Shown: positions 1 to 7,700, counted from the stretch's first letter. The stretch is 15,011 nt of DNA from Methylomonas sp. (GCA_026989715.1 JALSIU010000236.1:1-15011), one strand, 5' to 3'. The notes: generated by a model from the letters alone, not told the origin. A program made the numbers and translations.

Positions 1-27
1 CGTTATATTCTTGATAAGCTTCGTATT

Positions 28-72
28 AATAAGCACTGCCGACCCTTTAGGGTTCGCGGTGCTTATTTTTTT
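28..72 (+). terminator. Rho-independent terminator of an upstream gene
   Basis: The arm at 28-36 (AATAAGCAC) is exactly complementary to 59-67. The inner stem continues with one mismatch and two wobbles to a TTTA loop at 46-49, and the 3' arm runs into a T-tract at 66-72. This is a textbook intrinsic terminator for a plus-strand transcript. The gene it ends is not visible: tandem stops TGA TAA at 12-17 could be its 3' end, but the 11 bases before them are too few to identify it. The hairpin separates that gene from the pyruvate kinase gene, which therefore probably has its own promoter between about 73 and 125. I could not find a convincing one. Confidence 0.85.
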
Positions 73-133
73 GAATTTCCGAGTCTGTGAATATTCTTTT
101 GTTTCCAAATTATATAGATAGGTAGCTTAGTAC

Positions 134-1561
134 ATGCGTGCTTTAAGAAGAACTAAAATTGTTGCAACCCTTGGGCCTGCAACCGATGAACCTGAAATAT
201 TAGAGAAATTGTTTCATGCCGGTATTGATGTCGTGCGTCTGAATTTTTCACATGGTACAGCACAAGATCATATTGATAGAGCAGCACAAGTGCGTGCCAT
301 GGCATTAAAAACGAAGCGGCGCGTGGGTATTTTATGTGACCTGCAAGGCCCTAAAATTCGTATCGCCCGCTTTGCTAATGATAAGGTTTGGTTAAATGCC
401 GGTCAGGATTTTGCTTTGGATATACATTTGGGTGAGAATGAAGGCAATCATGAACAGGTAGGGATTACTTATGAGCCATTAGCAAATGAAGTACAGCCTG
501 GTAGCCGTTTGTTATTGGATGATGGTCGTATTGTGCTGGATGTGGTGACTGTTGATAACGGTCGTATTCATTGTGAAGTCGTTATTGGTGGGCAGTTATC
601 TAATAATAAAGGTATCAACCTTTTAGGTGGTGGGCTATCCGCTGCGGCATTAACCGACAAAGATAAGGCGGATATTAAAACCATTGCCCAAATTCAAGCT
701 GATTTTGTTGCCGTCTCCTTTCCGCGCTGTGCCGATGATTTGCATGAGGCACGGCAGTTATTGGCAGAGGTTGGTTGTTTTGCTCACATTGTTGCTAAAG
801 TAGAGCGAGCTGAAGCAATGGAGGCGATGGATGAAATCATTTTGGCCTCGGATGTCATTATGGTTGCTCGGGGTGATTTAGGAGTAGAAATCGGTGATGC
901 CAATTTACCGCAAGCACAAAAACGCTTAATTAGGCGAGCACGTCAATTGGATCGTGCGGTGATTACGGCGACGCAAATGATGGAATCCATGATTGAAAAT
1001 TCGATTCCAACACGCGCGGAAGTTTTTGATGTTGCCAATGCGGTTTTTGATGGCACGGATGCCATTATGTTGTCAGCAGAAACGGCGGCAGGTAAGTATC
1101 CTGTGCAAGCTGTTGAAGCGATGGTACGTGTTTGCATTGAAACAGACAAGCAACAAAGTGTAAGCGTATCTAAGCATCGTGTTGATGGGCATTTCAAGCG
1201 TGTCGATGAGGCGATTGCGATGGCGGCTATGTATATGGCAAACCATAGTGATATTCAAGGACTTATTGCTTTTACGCAATCGGGAGCAACACCATTGTGG
1301 ATGTCGCGTATTAAATCGAGCTTACCTATTTTTGCCTTTAGCAGTCAAGAGTCCACTTTAGGGAAGGTGACTTTGTATCGTGGGGTCATTCCTGTTTATT
1401 TTTCTTTGGAAGCACAAGATCATGTAGCAGTGAATAGAGAAATTATTAATCTATTGATGAATCTGGGTTATGCTCAAGAAGGGGATAGTTTTATTATTAC
1501 AAAAGGCGACTTGACAGGGCATGATGGAAGTACGAATTCACTGAAAGTCGTGACCTTGTAA
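134..1561 (+). CDS. pykA: Pyruvate kinase, PykA type
   Basis: Converts phosphoenolpyruvate and ADP to pyruvate and ATP in the cytoplasm, the last step of glycolysis. The 475-residue length is normal for bacterial pyruvate kinases. The N-terminus (LRRTKIVATLGPATD), the SNNKGINLLGGGLSA segment near residues 156-170, the VARGDLGVEIG metal and substrate site near 244-254, and the ATQMMESMIENSIPTRAE helix near 280 follow E. coli PykA more closely than PykF. An alpha/beta C-terminal domain completes the protein from about residue 345. The ATG at 134 gives an N-terminus matching the family; the AGG at 120-122 is a weak, rather distant ribosome site. The gene stands alone, with a terminator on each side. 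Its allosteric effector cannot be judged from the sequence. Confidence 0.97.
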   Translation: MRALRRTKIVATLGPATDEPEILEKLFHAGIDVVRLNFSHGTAQDHIDRAAQVRAMALKTKRRVGILCDLQGPKIRIARFANDKVWLNAGQDFALDIHLGENEGNHEQVGITYEPLANEVQPGSRLLLDDGRIVLDVVTVDNGRIHCEVVIGGQLSNNKGINLLGGGLSAAALTDKDKADIKTIAQIQADFVAVSFPRCADDLHEARQLLAEVGCFAHIVAKVERAEAMEAMDEIILASDVIMVARGDLGVEIGDANLPQAQKRLIRRARQLDRAVITATQMMESMIENSIPTRAEVFDVANAVFDGTDAIMLSAETAAGKYPVQAVEAMVRVCIETDKQQSVSVSKHRVDGHFKRVDEAIAMAAMYMANHSDIQGLIAFTQSGATPLWMSRIKSSLPIFAFSSQESTLGKVTLYRGVIPVYFSLEAQDHVAVNREIINLLMNLGYAQEGDSFIITKGDLTGHDGSTNSLKVVTL

Positions 1562-1627
1562 CGATTGAGTTGATTGCTAAATCGTCGGTCTATGTTTTTC
1601 GTTATTTAAAATAAAATAGAAAATAAG

Positions 1628-1660
1628 AAGGGCGGCACTGTTAAGTGTGCTGCCCTTTTA
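1628..1660. terminator. Shared terminator between convergent pykA and dbpA
   Basis: The arm at 1628-1638 (AAGGGCGGCAC) pairs with 1647-1657 through 11 base pairs, one a G-T wobble, around an 8-base loop. On the plus strand it is followed by TTATTATTTTATG. On the minus strand it is followed by CTTATTTTCTATTTTATTTT. Both flanks are T-rich, so it can serve pykA and dbpA, which converge on it. The remaining 133-base gap shows nothing else. Confidence 0.8.
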
Positions 1661-1694
1661 TTATTTTATGTCTTAGCGATGGACTTTTAAGATT

Positions 1695-3083
1695 TTAGCT
1701 GATTTTACGTGCGCGTACGTTGCGCCCTTTAATTTTTCCTTGTGCAAAATAATTCAATGTTTGACGTATTGCATTGCGTTCAATGGCAACATAACTGAAT
1801 ATGTCAAAAATATCAATTTTACCGATTTGTTTGCCGGTAAGGCCTGCATCACCTGTTAAAGCCCCTAAAATATCACCGGGGCGCAATTTATTTTTACGCC
1901 CTGAGTCCAGTTGAATCGTCATCATGTCCGGTTGTAAAGTAAAATCAGTATGCTGTGTGAGCGTTTGGATTGATGCGCATTCGCAGGGGCTATTTTGGTA
2001 GTCGCTAATGGCATCAATGCGTTGTTGTTCATTCGTTGTTAATAAACTTAATGCAATCCCTGTTGCACCTGCCCGACCGGTACGACCGATTCTATGTACA
2101 TAAATTTCAGGGTCATGTGGCAGTTCATAGTTAATGACCGCTTGTAGGGATTTAATATCTAAGCCGCGTGCTGCCACATCCGTTGCCACTAATACTGAGC
2201 AACTCTGATTGGAAAAACGAACTAATACTTGGTCGCGCTCATATTGTTCTAAGTCACCGTGAATGGCCAGCGCTTCAATATTGTGTTGTCGGAGAAAGTC
2301 GGCAACCTCACTGCACTGAATTTTGGTATGACAAAATACAACGGTGGTTTTAGGCTGATAATGGGCAAATAAGCTTAATAAAGCCTGATTGCGCTCGCTG
2401 TGTTTTATTTGGTAAAACTGCTGTTGAATGACATGGGTATTGTGTTCTGCATCAACCGTCACAGTGATGGGGTCATGCTGAAATTGCCGACTCATTTTTT
2501 TTATGCTATCGGGGTAGGTTGCTGAAAATAATAAGGTTTGGCGTGAGTTTGGTGTGTGTGCAATAATGTCGCGCATTTCATCAATAAACCCCATATCCAA
2601 CATACGATCAGCTTCATCTAGTACGAGGGTTTTTAAACCGTCAAGATTCAACGTGCCTCGATGTAAGTGGTCTTGTATGCGCCCTGGCGTGCCGACAATA
2701 ATATGAGCACCATGTTCTAGTGATGCGGCTTGTATTCTTAATGGTTTTCCGCCGCATAATGCAACCAGTTTTATATTAGCAGTATAGCGCGCTAACTTGC
2801 GGATTTCTTTGCCAACTTGGTCGGCCAGTTCGCGTGTAGGGCAAAGTACTAATGCTTGCGCACCAAAAAATCGTGGATTAATATTATTTAATAGGCCAAT
2901 GCCAAAGGCAACTGTTTTACCACTGCCTGTTTTAGCTCTCGCAATCAAATCAGCACCTTGTAGTATCGGGGGGAGGCTTTCAGCTTGGATAGGTGTCATG
3001 TTGTGATAACCTAGCGACTCTAGATTGCTGATTTGAGTGGGGGGGATGGGCAAAGAAGCAAAGCTTGTGCTACGAGTGGTCAT
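1695..3083 (-). CDS. dbpA: ATP-dependent RNA helicase DbpA (DEAD-box)
   Basis: A cytoplasmic DEAD-box helicase; in E. coli DbpA is activated by hairpin 92 of 23S rRNA and acts in late assembly of the large ribosomal subunit. At 462 residues it matches E. coli length (about 457). Visible motifs in order: Q motif MTPIQ (29-33), Walker A AKTGSGKT (50-57), PTRELA (82-87), TPGR (132-135), DEAD (156-159), SAT (187-189), then ATDVAARGLD and HRIGRTGR in the second RecA domain. The C-terminal part from about residue 385 (LRPGDILGALTGDAGL, KIKGRNVRAR) is the DbpA-specific RNA-binding domain, which separates it from RhlE, SrmB and DeaD. The ATG at 3083 gives the expected N-terminus, although no clear Shine-Dalgarno lies at normal spacing. 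The gene is monocistronic. Confidence 0.97.
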   Translation of the reverse strand: MTTRSTSFASLPIPPTQISNLESLGYHNMTPIQAESLPPILQGADLIARAKTGSGKTVAFGIGLLNNINPRFFGAQALVLCPTRELADQVGKEIRKLARYTANIKLVALCGGKPLRIQAASLEHGAHIIVGTPGRIQDHLHRGTLNLDGLKTLVLDEADRMLDMGFIDEMRDIIAHTPNSRQTLLFSATYPDSIKKMSRQFQHDPITVTVDAEHNTHVIQQQFYQIKHSERNQALLSLFAHYQPKTTVVFCHTKIQCSEVADFLRQHNIEALAIHGDLEQYERDQVLVRFSNQSCSVLVATDVAARGLDIKSLQAVINYELPHDPEIYVHRIGRTGRAGATGIALSLLTTNEQQRIDAISDYQNSPCECASIQTLTQHTDFTLQPDMMTIQLDSGRKNKLRPGDILGALTGDAGLTGKQIGKIDIFDIFSYVAIERNAIRQTLNYFAQGKIKGRNVRARKIS

Positions 3084-3298
3084 AAGGGGGTGGTACTCTT
3101 TAATGAGGTCTGTGCGTTATTTTGGCAGGATGTTGGTATTATCCCATTTTTCGATATTGTCTGCCTGCTTACATGACAGAGTGAAGTTTAGAAAATTGAA
3201 TTTTTCCGGTATTTTGAGTTTATGGAATAGATTTGTATCAAATGATAGGAGGGAGGGGCGATTATGATGTGTCTAATGGGTTTTCGGATAGATATAAG

Positions 3299-3330
3299 CA
3301 AGGCACTATAGAAAAATCCATAGTGCCTTG
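3299..3330. repeat. Perfect inverted repeat, 11-bp stem
   Basis: CAAGGCACTAT at 3299-3309 is exactly complementary to 3320-3330, around a 10-base loop. On neither strand is the 3' arm followed by a T-run (TTAAGTGTT on plus, CTTATATC on minus), so it is not a standard intrinsic terminator. It could be a transcript-stabilising stem downstream of petC, part of a small RNA, or a back-up terminator. I saw no second copy in the window. Confidence 0.6.
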
Positions 3331-3346
3331 TTAAGTGTTGCATGAG

Positions 3347-3408
3347 AAATAAAATGAGCCGACAACGCAAGTATTGAATAATGCTGTATTTAGGACTGAA
3401 GCTGGCTC
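3347..3408 (-). terminator. Probable petC terminator
   Basis: On the minus strand, 20 bases after the petC stop codon, GAGCC (3408-3404) can pair with GGCTC (3360-3356), and the 3' arm is followed by ATTTTATTT. The outer AAAATAAA and ATTTTATTT flanks extend the pairing imperfectly. The loop of about 43 bases is long, so this is weaker than the other terminators here. It may work together with the 3299-3330 hairpin just beyond it. Confidence 0.4.
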
Positions 3409-3427
3409 TTTATTTTATCTGCAATTT

Positions 3428-4150
3428 TTAGTGTATATCTTTCCAGTATTCTCTTTTCAATAGATAGGCAAGGAGGCCAAACATAAAGATAAAGAATAGA
3501 ACGTATTTACCCATGCTACGCCGCTCCTCTTGGATAGGTTCGCCTGCGTAGACTAAAAAGTTAACAATATCATTGACTGCTTGGTCAAATTCCTCAGGTG
3601 TCATAGTACCTTGCTCAACAAGTGTCAATTCGGTAATGACGTTTTGACCATCAATATTTTCATAAATAGCTTCTTGTGTACCCTGTAATTGCCATAAAGG
3701 GTTGGGCATACCGACATCAGGGAAAACCGTATTGTTAACGCCTAAAGGTTTTTTGGTATCGATATAAAACCCTCTTAAGTAGCTATATAGCCAATCTGCA
3801 CCTCTGGAACGGGCAATTAATGATAAATCAGGTGGTTTAGTACCGAACCATTTTTTAGCATCATGCGCATTCATCGCGGACAGCATTTTGTCATAAATGC
3901 CGGCACCGTCAGGTGCTACTTTTTCTAAAATTTCTTCTTGGTCTATGTCGAAGTCATCCGCAATATTCAGGTAGCGAATATATTTAGTGGAGTGACAGCC
4001 TAAGCAGTACTGCACATAGAGGTGTGCACCATTTTCTAATGATTTCTTATTAGATAAATCAATGTCGGCATCTTCTAGCTCCATACCTGCAGAGGCAAAA
4101 ACCCCTAAAGGCATTAAGAGTAATAGACAAGTTTGTAGTAATTTTTTCAT
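3428..4150 (-). CDS. petC: Cytochrome c1, bc1 complex
   Basis: The c-type cytochrome of the ubiquinol:cytochrome c oxidoreductase (complex III). It takes electrons from the Rieske centre and passes them to a soluble or membrane cytochrome c on the periplasmic side. The 240-residue protein starts with a Sec signal peptide (MKKLLQTCLLLLMPLGVFASA). It has one haem-binding motif, CLGCH (49-53), the conserved PPDLSLIARSRG segment (106-117), and a probable axial methionine, Met148, in GMPNPLW. A single C-terminal membrane anchor (about 213-231) is followed by a basic end. The gene begins one base after petB stops; AAGGG at the end of petB is a distant ribosome site. It is the last gene of petABC. 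Confidence 0.96.
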   Translation of the reverse strand: MKKLLQTCLLLLMPLGVFASAGMELEDADIDLSNKKSLENGAHLYVQYCLGCHSTKYIRYLNIADDFDIDQEEILEKVAPDGAGIYDKMLSAMNAHDAKKWFGTKPPDLSLIARSRGADWLYSYLRGFYIDTKKPLGVNNTVFPDVGMPNPLWQLQGTQEAIYENIDGQNVITELTLVEQGTMTPEEFDQAVNDIVNFLVYAGEPIQEERRSMGKYVLFFIFMFGLLAYLLKREYWKDIH

Positions 4151-4151
4151 A

Positions 4152-5546
4152 TTAGTCTAGGCCCTTTTTGATATTGGTAGCAGTGCGACGGATGACTCTG
4201 GCAACTCCGGCCGTATCGGGACGTTTATGTGTAATGGTTTTACCATCTTTTACTTCCGTTACATCTTTGATGACTTCGCCGTAAATTTTCTTAAGTGCGG
4301 GAATTCTGTCTTCAAGGGTCGGTTGCTCGGTCAATTTCTTGGGAACCGGTTTGGTTTTTTCCCAGCGTGTATATATTGGCATTAATAAGAAGAAGCCAAA
4401 ATAGATAGCGGTGAATATACGCGCCATCATGGTTGCGCCGGCAGTAGGTGCTTGCATACCTAAATAGCCTAAACCTAAAAAGCTGATGACAAATAAGACA
4501 ATTGCTTTTTTATAGATACCGCCACGGTAGCGAATAGATTTAACCGGGCTACGGTCTAACCAAGGCAGGAGAAATAAAACCACAATTGCACCACCCATTG
4601 CAATAACACCGGCAAACTTATCAGGAATGGCTCTTAAGATTGCGTAGAACGGTGTGAAGTACCAAACCGGTGCAATATGTTCCGGTGTTGCTAATGGATC
4701 GGCCGGGATAAAATTGGCATGCTCTAAAAAGTAGCCGCCCATTTCCGGCATATAAAACATGACTGTTGCAAAAAAGAACAGAAAAACAGCAACGCCAACA
4801 ATGTCTTTGACGGTGTAGTATGGGTGGAATGGAATACCATCCACAGGATGTCCCCATGGATCTTTGGAGGCTTTGATTTCAATACCATCAGGGTTATTGG
4901 AGCCGACTTCATGTAAGGCAATGATATGCATAAAGACCAGCATCAGTAAAATCAGTGGAATGGCAATGACATGAAATGCAAAAAAGCGGTTTAAGGTGGC
5001 ATCAGAAATGACATAGTCACCACGAACCCATAAGGATAGGTCATCACCGATGACCGGGATAGCACTAAATAATGAGATGATAACTTGCGCACCCCAGTAT
5101 GACATTTGTCCCCAAGGTAATAAGTAACCCATGAAGGCTTCAGCCATTAATGCTAAAAATAGCAACATGCCAAAAATCCATACCAGCTCTCTAGGTTGCT
5201 TGTATGAGCCGTAAATTAATCCACGGAACATATGTAGGTAAACCACAATAAAAAAGGCTGATGCCCCTGTGGAGTGCATATAACGCACTAACCAGCCCCA
5301 AGGAACCTCACGCATAATGTATTCTACAGAATCGAATGCTAAACTAGCATCCGGTTTGTAGTTCATGGTTAATAAAATGCCGGTAATCAGTTGGTTGACG
5401 AGTACAAGTAGTGCCAAGGAGCCAAAAAAATACCAGAAGTTAAAATTCTTGGGCGCGTAGTATTGCGCCATATGATCATTCCACAATTTAGTCAGTGGGA
5501 ATCGATCAAGAACCCAAGAGCCGCAGCTATCTATTTTGGATTTCAT
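4152..5546 (-). CDS. petB: Cytochrome b, bc1 complex
   Basis: The membrane core of complex III, carrying the low- and high-potential b haems and the quinol oxidation and quinone reduction sites. Four histidine ligands are visible: His91 and His105 in the first pair, His192 and His207 in the second. The quinol-site motif is PVWY (PVWYFTPFYAILR) rather than the mitochondrial PEWY; I recall PVWY from other gammaproteobacteria such as Pseudomonas. The protein is a full-length fused cytochrome b with about eight membrane segments. At 464 residues it is longer than the roughly 400 I recall for Pseudomonas, because a charged tail (about 407-464) follows the conserved KPVPKKLT end. The ATG overlaps the petA stop in an ATGA, with a strong GGAGG at 5554-5558, 7 bases upstream, which implies translational coupling. 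Confidence 0.97.
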   Translation of the reverse strand: MKSKIDSCGSWVLDRFPLTKLWNDHMAQYYAPKNFNFWYFFGSLALLVLVNQLITGILLTMNYKPDASLAFDSVEYIMREVPWGWLVRYMHSTGASAFFIVVYLHMFRGLIYGSYKQPRELVWIFGMLLFLALMAEAFMGYLLPWGQMSYWGAQVIISLFSAIPVIGDDLSLWVRGDYVISDATLNRFFAFHVIAIPLILLMLVFMHIIALHEVGSNNPDGIEIKASKDPWGHPVDGIPFHPYYTVKDIVGVAVFLFFFATVMFYMPEMGGYFLEHANFIPADPLATPEHIAPVWYFTPFYAILRAIPDKFAGVIAMGGAIVVLFLLPWLDRSPVKSIRYRGGIYKKAIVLFVISFLGLGYLGMQAPTAGATMMARIFTAIYFGFFLLMPIYTRWEKTKPVPKKLTEQPTLEDRIPALKKIYGEVIKDVTEVKDGKTITHKRPDTAGVARVIRRTATNIKKGLD

Positions 5547-6142
5547 ACGTCAGCCTCCGTTGTATCTTCGCCAATAATAATGCGTGTATCAGTGATGTAA
5601 CGATGTGGGGGGACATCTAAATTGGTCGGAGCGGGAACGCCGCGCACCACACGTCCTGCCAGATCAAATCCTGAGCCATGACATGGACAGAAGAAACCGC
5701 CTTTCCAGTCAGAGCCTAAATCATTAGGGGCTATTTCAGGGCGGAAGGTTGGTGAGCAACCTAGGTGAGTACACAGGCCGACTGCCACAAAAATTTCAGG
5801 TTTAATCGACCGTAATTCATTCTGAGCGTATGCCGGTTGATTAGATTCTAACGAGTTAGGGTCAGCAAGTTTGCTGGTTTCTGTTGCTAATACTGCTAAT
5901 ACTTCAGGGGTACGATTAAGTACCCAGACAGGTTTTCCGCGCCATGCTGCACGGATAAGCTGTCCTGTTTCTAATTTACTTATATCAATTTCTACAGGTG
6001 CTCCAGCCGCTTTTGCTTTGGTACTTGGTTGCATTTGTGACAGAAAGGGTACTGCAATATAACCTGTACCAACAGCACCGACAACGGTTAAAGCTGTTGT
6101 TAGAAATTGGCGTTTTGAATGATCCACGCCTTGTTCGCTCAT
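5543..6142 (-). CDS. petA: Rieske iron-sulfur protein, bc1 complex
   Basis: The [2Fe-2S] subunit of complex III; it accepts the first electron from ubiquinol and delivers it to cytochrome c1. Cluster motifs are CTHLGC (124-129) and CPCHGSGFD (152-160). Cys124, His126, Cys152 and His155 are the expected ligands, and Cys129 with Cys154 the expected disulfide. The N-terminus has a Tat-like signal anchor, SKRQFLTTA, with Lys-Arg in place of the usual Arg-Arg, then a hydrophobic segment (about 15-34). I chose the ATG at 6142 (199 residues) because GAGGAG at 6156-6151 lies 8 bases before it. A GTG at 6151 would start inside that ribosome site. It is the first gene of petABC, 111 bases downstream of hisC. 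Confidence 0.96.
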   Translation of the reverse strand: MSEQGVDHSKRQFLTTALTVVGAVGTGYIAVPFLSQMQPSTKAKAAGAPVEIDISKLETGQLIRAAWRGKPVWVLNRTPEVLAVLATETSKLADPNSLESNQPAYAQNELRSIKPEIFVAVGLCTHLGCSPTFRPEIAPNDLGSDWKGGFFCPCHGSGFDLAGRVVRGVPAPTNLDVPPHRYITDTRIIIGEDTTEADV

Positions 6143-6150
6143 GTATAACA

Positions 6151-6156
6151 CTCCTC
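6151..6156 (-). promoter_or_regulatory. Ribosome binding site of petA
   Basis: GAGGAG on the minus strand, 8 bases before the ATG at 6142. Its last G would be the first base of the in-frame GTG at 6151, so this site excludes that GTG as the start and fixes the shorter Rieske protein. Confidence 0.8.
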
Positions 6157-6198
6157 GTTGTTAGCTATATGTTTAGCTTTTATGATTTGTTACCGACT

Positions 6199-6228
6199 CA
6201 ATAGTACATGAGAGCCACTGCATTTTGA
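6199..6228 (-). promoter_or_regulatory. Possible petABC promoter
   Basis: In the 111-base gap between hisC and petA, the minus strand has TTCAAA (6228-6223), a 17-base spacer and TACTAT (6205-6200). Each hexamer matches 4 of 6 bases of the sigma-70 consensus. A 6-bp inverted repeat, CCGACT (6234-6229) with AGTCGG (6198-6193), brackets it. It could be an operator or a weak hairpin; there is no T-run after it. The match is weak and is offered only because a promoter is expected here. Confidence 0.25.
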
Positions 6229-6253
6229 AGTCGGATTTATATTCTTTTGATTA

Positions 6254-7342
6254 TTATAAGGCTTGTAGCGTTGCTTTGAGTGCCTTAATGAAGGCATTAT
6301 TTTCCTCGGGTTTGCCGATAGTGACCCGTAAACAGTCTTTTAATAAGCTTTGTTGTGAACTCAAGTTTTTGATTAAAATATTCTTTTCTTTCAAAGCATT
6401 AAAAATATCAGTTGCTCTATTGTGCGGGGTGCGGAAAAGAATAAAATTAGCTGCACTGGGACTGGGGCTAATACCTTCTAATACACTCAGTTGTAGAAAC
6501 ATACGTGCGCGTTCAGTACAAATTGTACCGGTTTGTTCTGCAAACATCTCAGGGTGAGTGAGTGCAAATTCGGCACTGCATTGGGTTAGAGTATTGATAT
6601 TGTATGGCAGTCTCGCTTTATTCAGCTCATTAATAATGCTGGGGTGGCCTGCAATAAAGCCTAAGCGTAAGCCTGCTAAACCAAGCTTAGACACTGTACG
6701 CATGACTAATAGGTTATTGTATTCGGTAAGCCTTTCAATAAAGCTGAAGTCGGTGAAGGGTGCGTACGCCTCATCAATAATCACTAGGCCGGTGCTGTGT
6801 GTGATAATGCGCTCAATGGCGGCGCTATCAAATAAATTACCGGTTGGATTATTGGGGTAGGCAAGAAAAATAATGGCAGGTTGTTGTGCTTTGATTGCGC
6901 CTAGTATTGCCTCAATATCTAATTCAAAATTGTCAGCAAGTAACGGCAACCCTTGATAATTTAAGCCTAAGCATTGTGCAATTTGCTTGTACATGACAAA
7001 ACTAGGCTCAGGTGCCATGACAGCTGCATGGGCAGGTAATGCCATGAGCAACAATTGAATGATTTCATCAGAGCCATTGCCTAGAATCAAATCACAGGTA
7101 TCCGGAATCCGGTTATATGCTTTTAAAATCTGACACAGCGATTTTGCCTCAGGATCGGGGTAACGATTAATTTCAGCATCGCGTACGCGCTTTAGCCATT
7201 CTGTTTTTAACGCATCCGGCCAGATATAAGGGTTTTCCATTGCATCCAGTTTGATAAAACCAGTCGCATCGGCAACTTTGTAAGCCGTTAAAGCACGAAT
7301 TTCGGGGCGAATAACGGAATTGATTAATGCTTGTGTGGACAT
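6254..7342 (-). CDS. hisC: Histidinol-phosphate aminotransferase
   Basis: A cytoplasmic PLP enzyme that transfers an amino group from glutamate to imidazole-acetol phosphate, giving histidinol phosphate. The fold type I motifs are in place: GNGSDE (88-93), the NNPTGN segment (164-169), DEAY (190-193) and the PLP Schiff-base lysine Lys219 in TVSKLGLAGLRLGF. Length is 362 residues, normal for HisC. I prefer the ATG at 7342, seven bases after the stop of the ASCH gene. An in-frame GTG at 7360 would add six residues and overlap the ASCH gene by 11 bases. Neither has a clear Shine-Dalgarno, so the choice is moderate. It is the last gene of the mla-mur-his run. Confidence 0.95.
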   Translation of the reverse strand: MSTQALINSVIRPEIRALTAYKVADATGFIKLDAMENPYIWPDALKTEWLKRVRDAEINRYPDPEAKSLCQILKAYNRIPDTCDLILGNGSDEIIQLLLMALPAHAAVMAPEPSFVMYKQIAQCLGLNYQGLPLLADNFELDIEAILGAIKAQQPAIIFLAYPNNPTGNLFDSAAIERIITHSTGLVIIDEAYAPFTDFSFIERLTEYNNLLVMRTVSKLGLAGLRLGFIAGHPSIINELNKARLPYNINTLTQCSAEFALTHPEMFAEQTGTICTERARMFLQLSVLEGISPSPSAANFILFRTPHNRATDIFNALKEKNILIKNLSSQQSLLKDCLRVTIGKPEENNAFIKALKATLQAL

Positions 7343-7349
7343 GCGTATT

Positions 7350-7679
7350 TTAAGCGACACGCTTGAAGTGGTGTACCCATACCGGTGCAGATTCGTCCCA
7401 TTCCATACCAGCGTGCATTTTTAGAATAAGGTTTTTATACATTTCCAATGTTGGGTAACCTTCGGCCTGTGCATCGGCATCAGTCATATCACCAATGGTT
7501 TTTCTTTCTAATGCGGTGATAACAAAATCTACACCATCAAGAGTAAAGGTTTCTTCAGGGTAGCCGTAAACTCCATCGCGGCGTTGTTGCGTTTTGCGAC
7601 CACTCAAAGCGGCTTCAACTAATTTTGGGTGCATTACTAAACGCTCTATTTCGCAGGTTCTTTCAGGTAAATCAGTCAT
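7350..7679 (-). CDS. Small ASCH-domain protein
   Basis: A 109-residue soluble protein without signal peptide or membrane segment. Residues 14-34 (VMHPKLVEAALSGRKTQQRR) and the body up to PVWVHHFKRVA look like an ASCH domain, a small PUA-like beta-barrel fold that often binds RNA or modified nucleosides. The GRKT...R motif at 27-34 resembles the GRKT segment of E. coli YqfB, an ASCH protein known as an N4-acetylcytidine amidohydrolase, but overall similarity looks low, so that activity should not be assumed. AAAGAG lies 7 bases before the ATG at 7679. The gene sits 21 bases after hisD and 7 before hisC, so it is probably co-transcribed with them. A role in histidine synthesis is not evident. 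Confidence 0.8.
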   Translation of the reverse strand: MTDLPERTCEIERLVMHPKLVEAALSGRKTQQRRDGVYGYPEETFTLDGVDFVITALERKTIGDMTDADAQAEGYPTLEMYKNLILKMHAGMEWDESAPVWVHHFKRVA

Positions 7680-7700
7680 CTTGTTTCTCTTTAATTGTGG

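Larger units (their letters stand above)
3084..3427. other. 344-base non-coding gap between petC and dbpA
   Basis: Both flanking genes are on the minus strand, so this gap holds the petC 3' end and the dbpA leader. It contains two hairpins, listed separately, near its petC side. The rest (about 3084-3290) is AT-rich apart from a G-run near 3248-3259. I see no start codon with a ribosome site, no codon bias and no tRNA-like fold. A 60-residue open frame on the minus strand (3370-3188) has no supporting signals and looks like chance. A dbpA promoter is expected here, but I could not assign a convincing one. Confidence 0.6.

Noticed and set aside
3188..3370. 60-codon open frame on the minus strand in the petC-dbpA gap
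   Set aside because: It has no ribosome site, runs through the 3299-3330 hairpin, and its composition looks like translated AT-rich non-coding DNA.
6143..6151. GTG at 6151 as the start of the Rieske protein
   Set aside because: It begins with the last base of the GAGGAG ribosome site, which is ideally spaced for the ATG at 6142.
6225..6557. 110-codon open frame on the plus strand
   Set aside because: It is antisense to the 3' end of hisC and has no ribosome site or domain signal.
7343..7360. GTG at 7360 as the start of hisC
   Set aside because: It would overlap the ASCH gene by 11 bases and add six residues without a ribosome site. The ATG at 7342 follows the ASCH stop by 7 bases.
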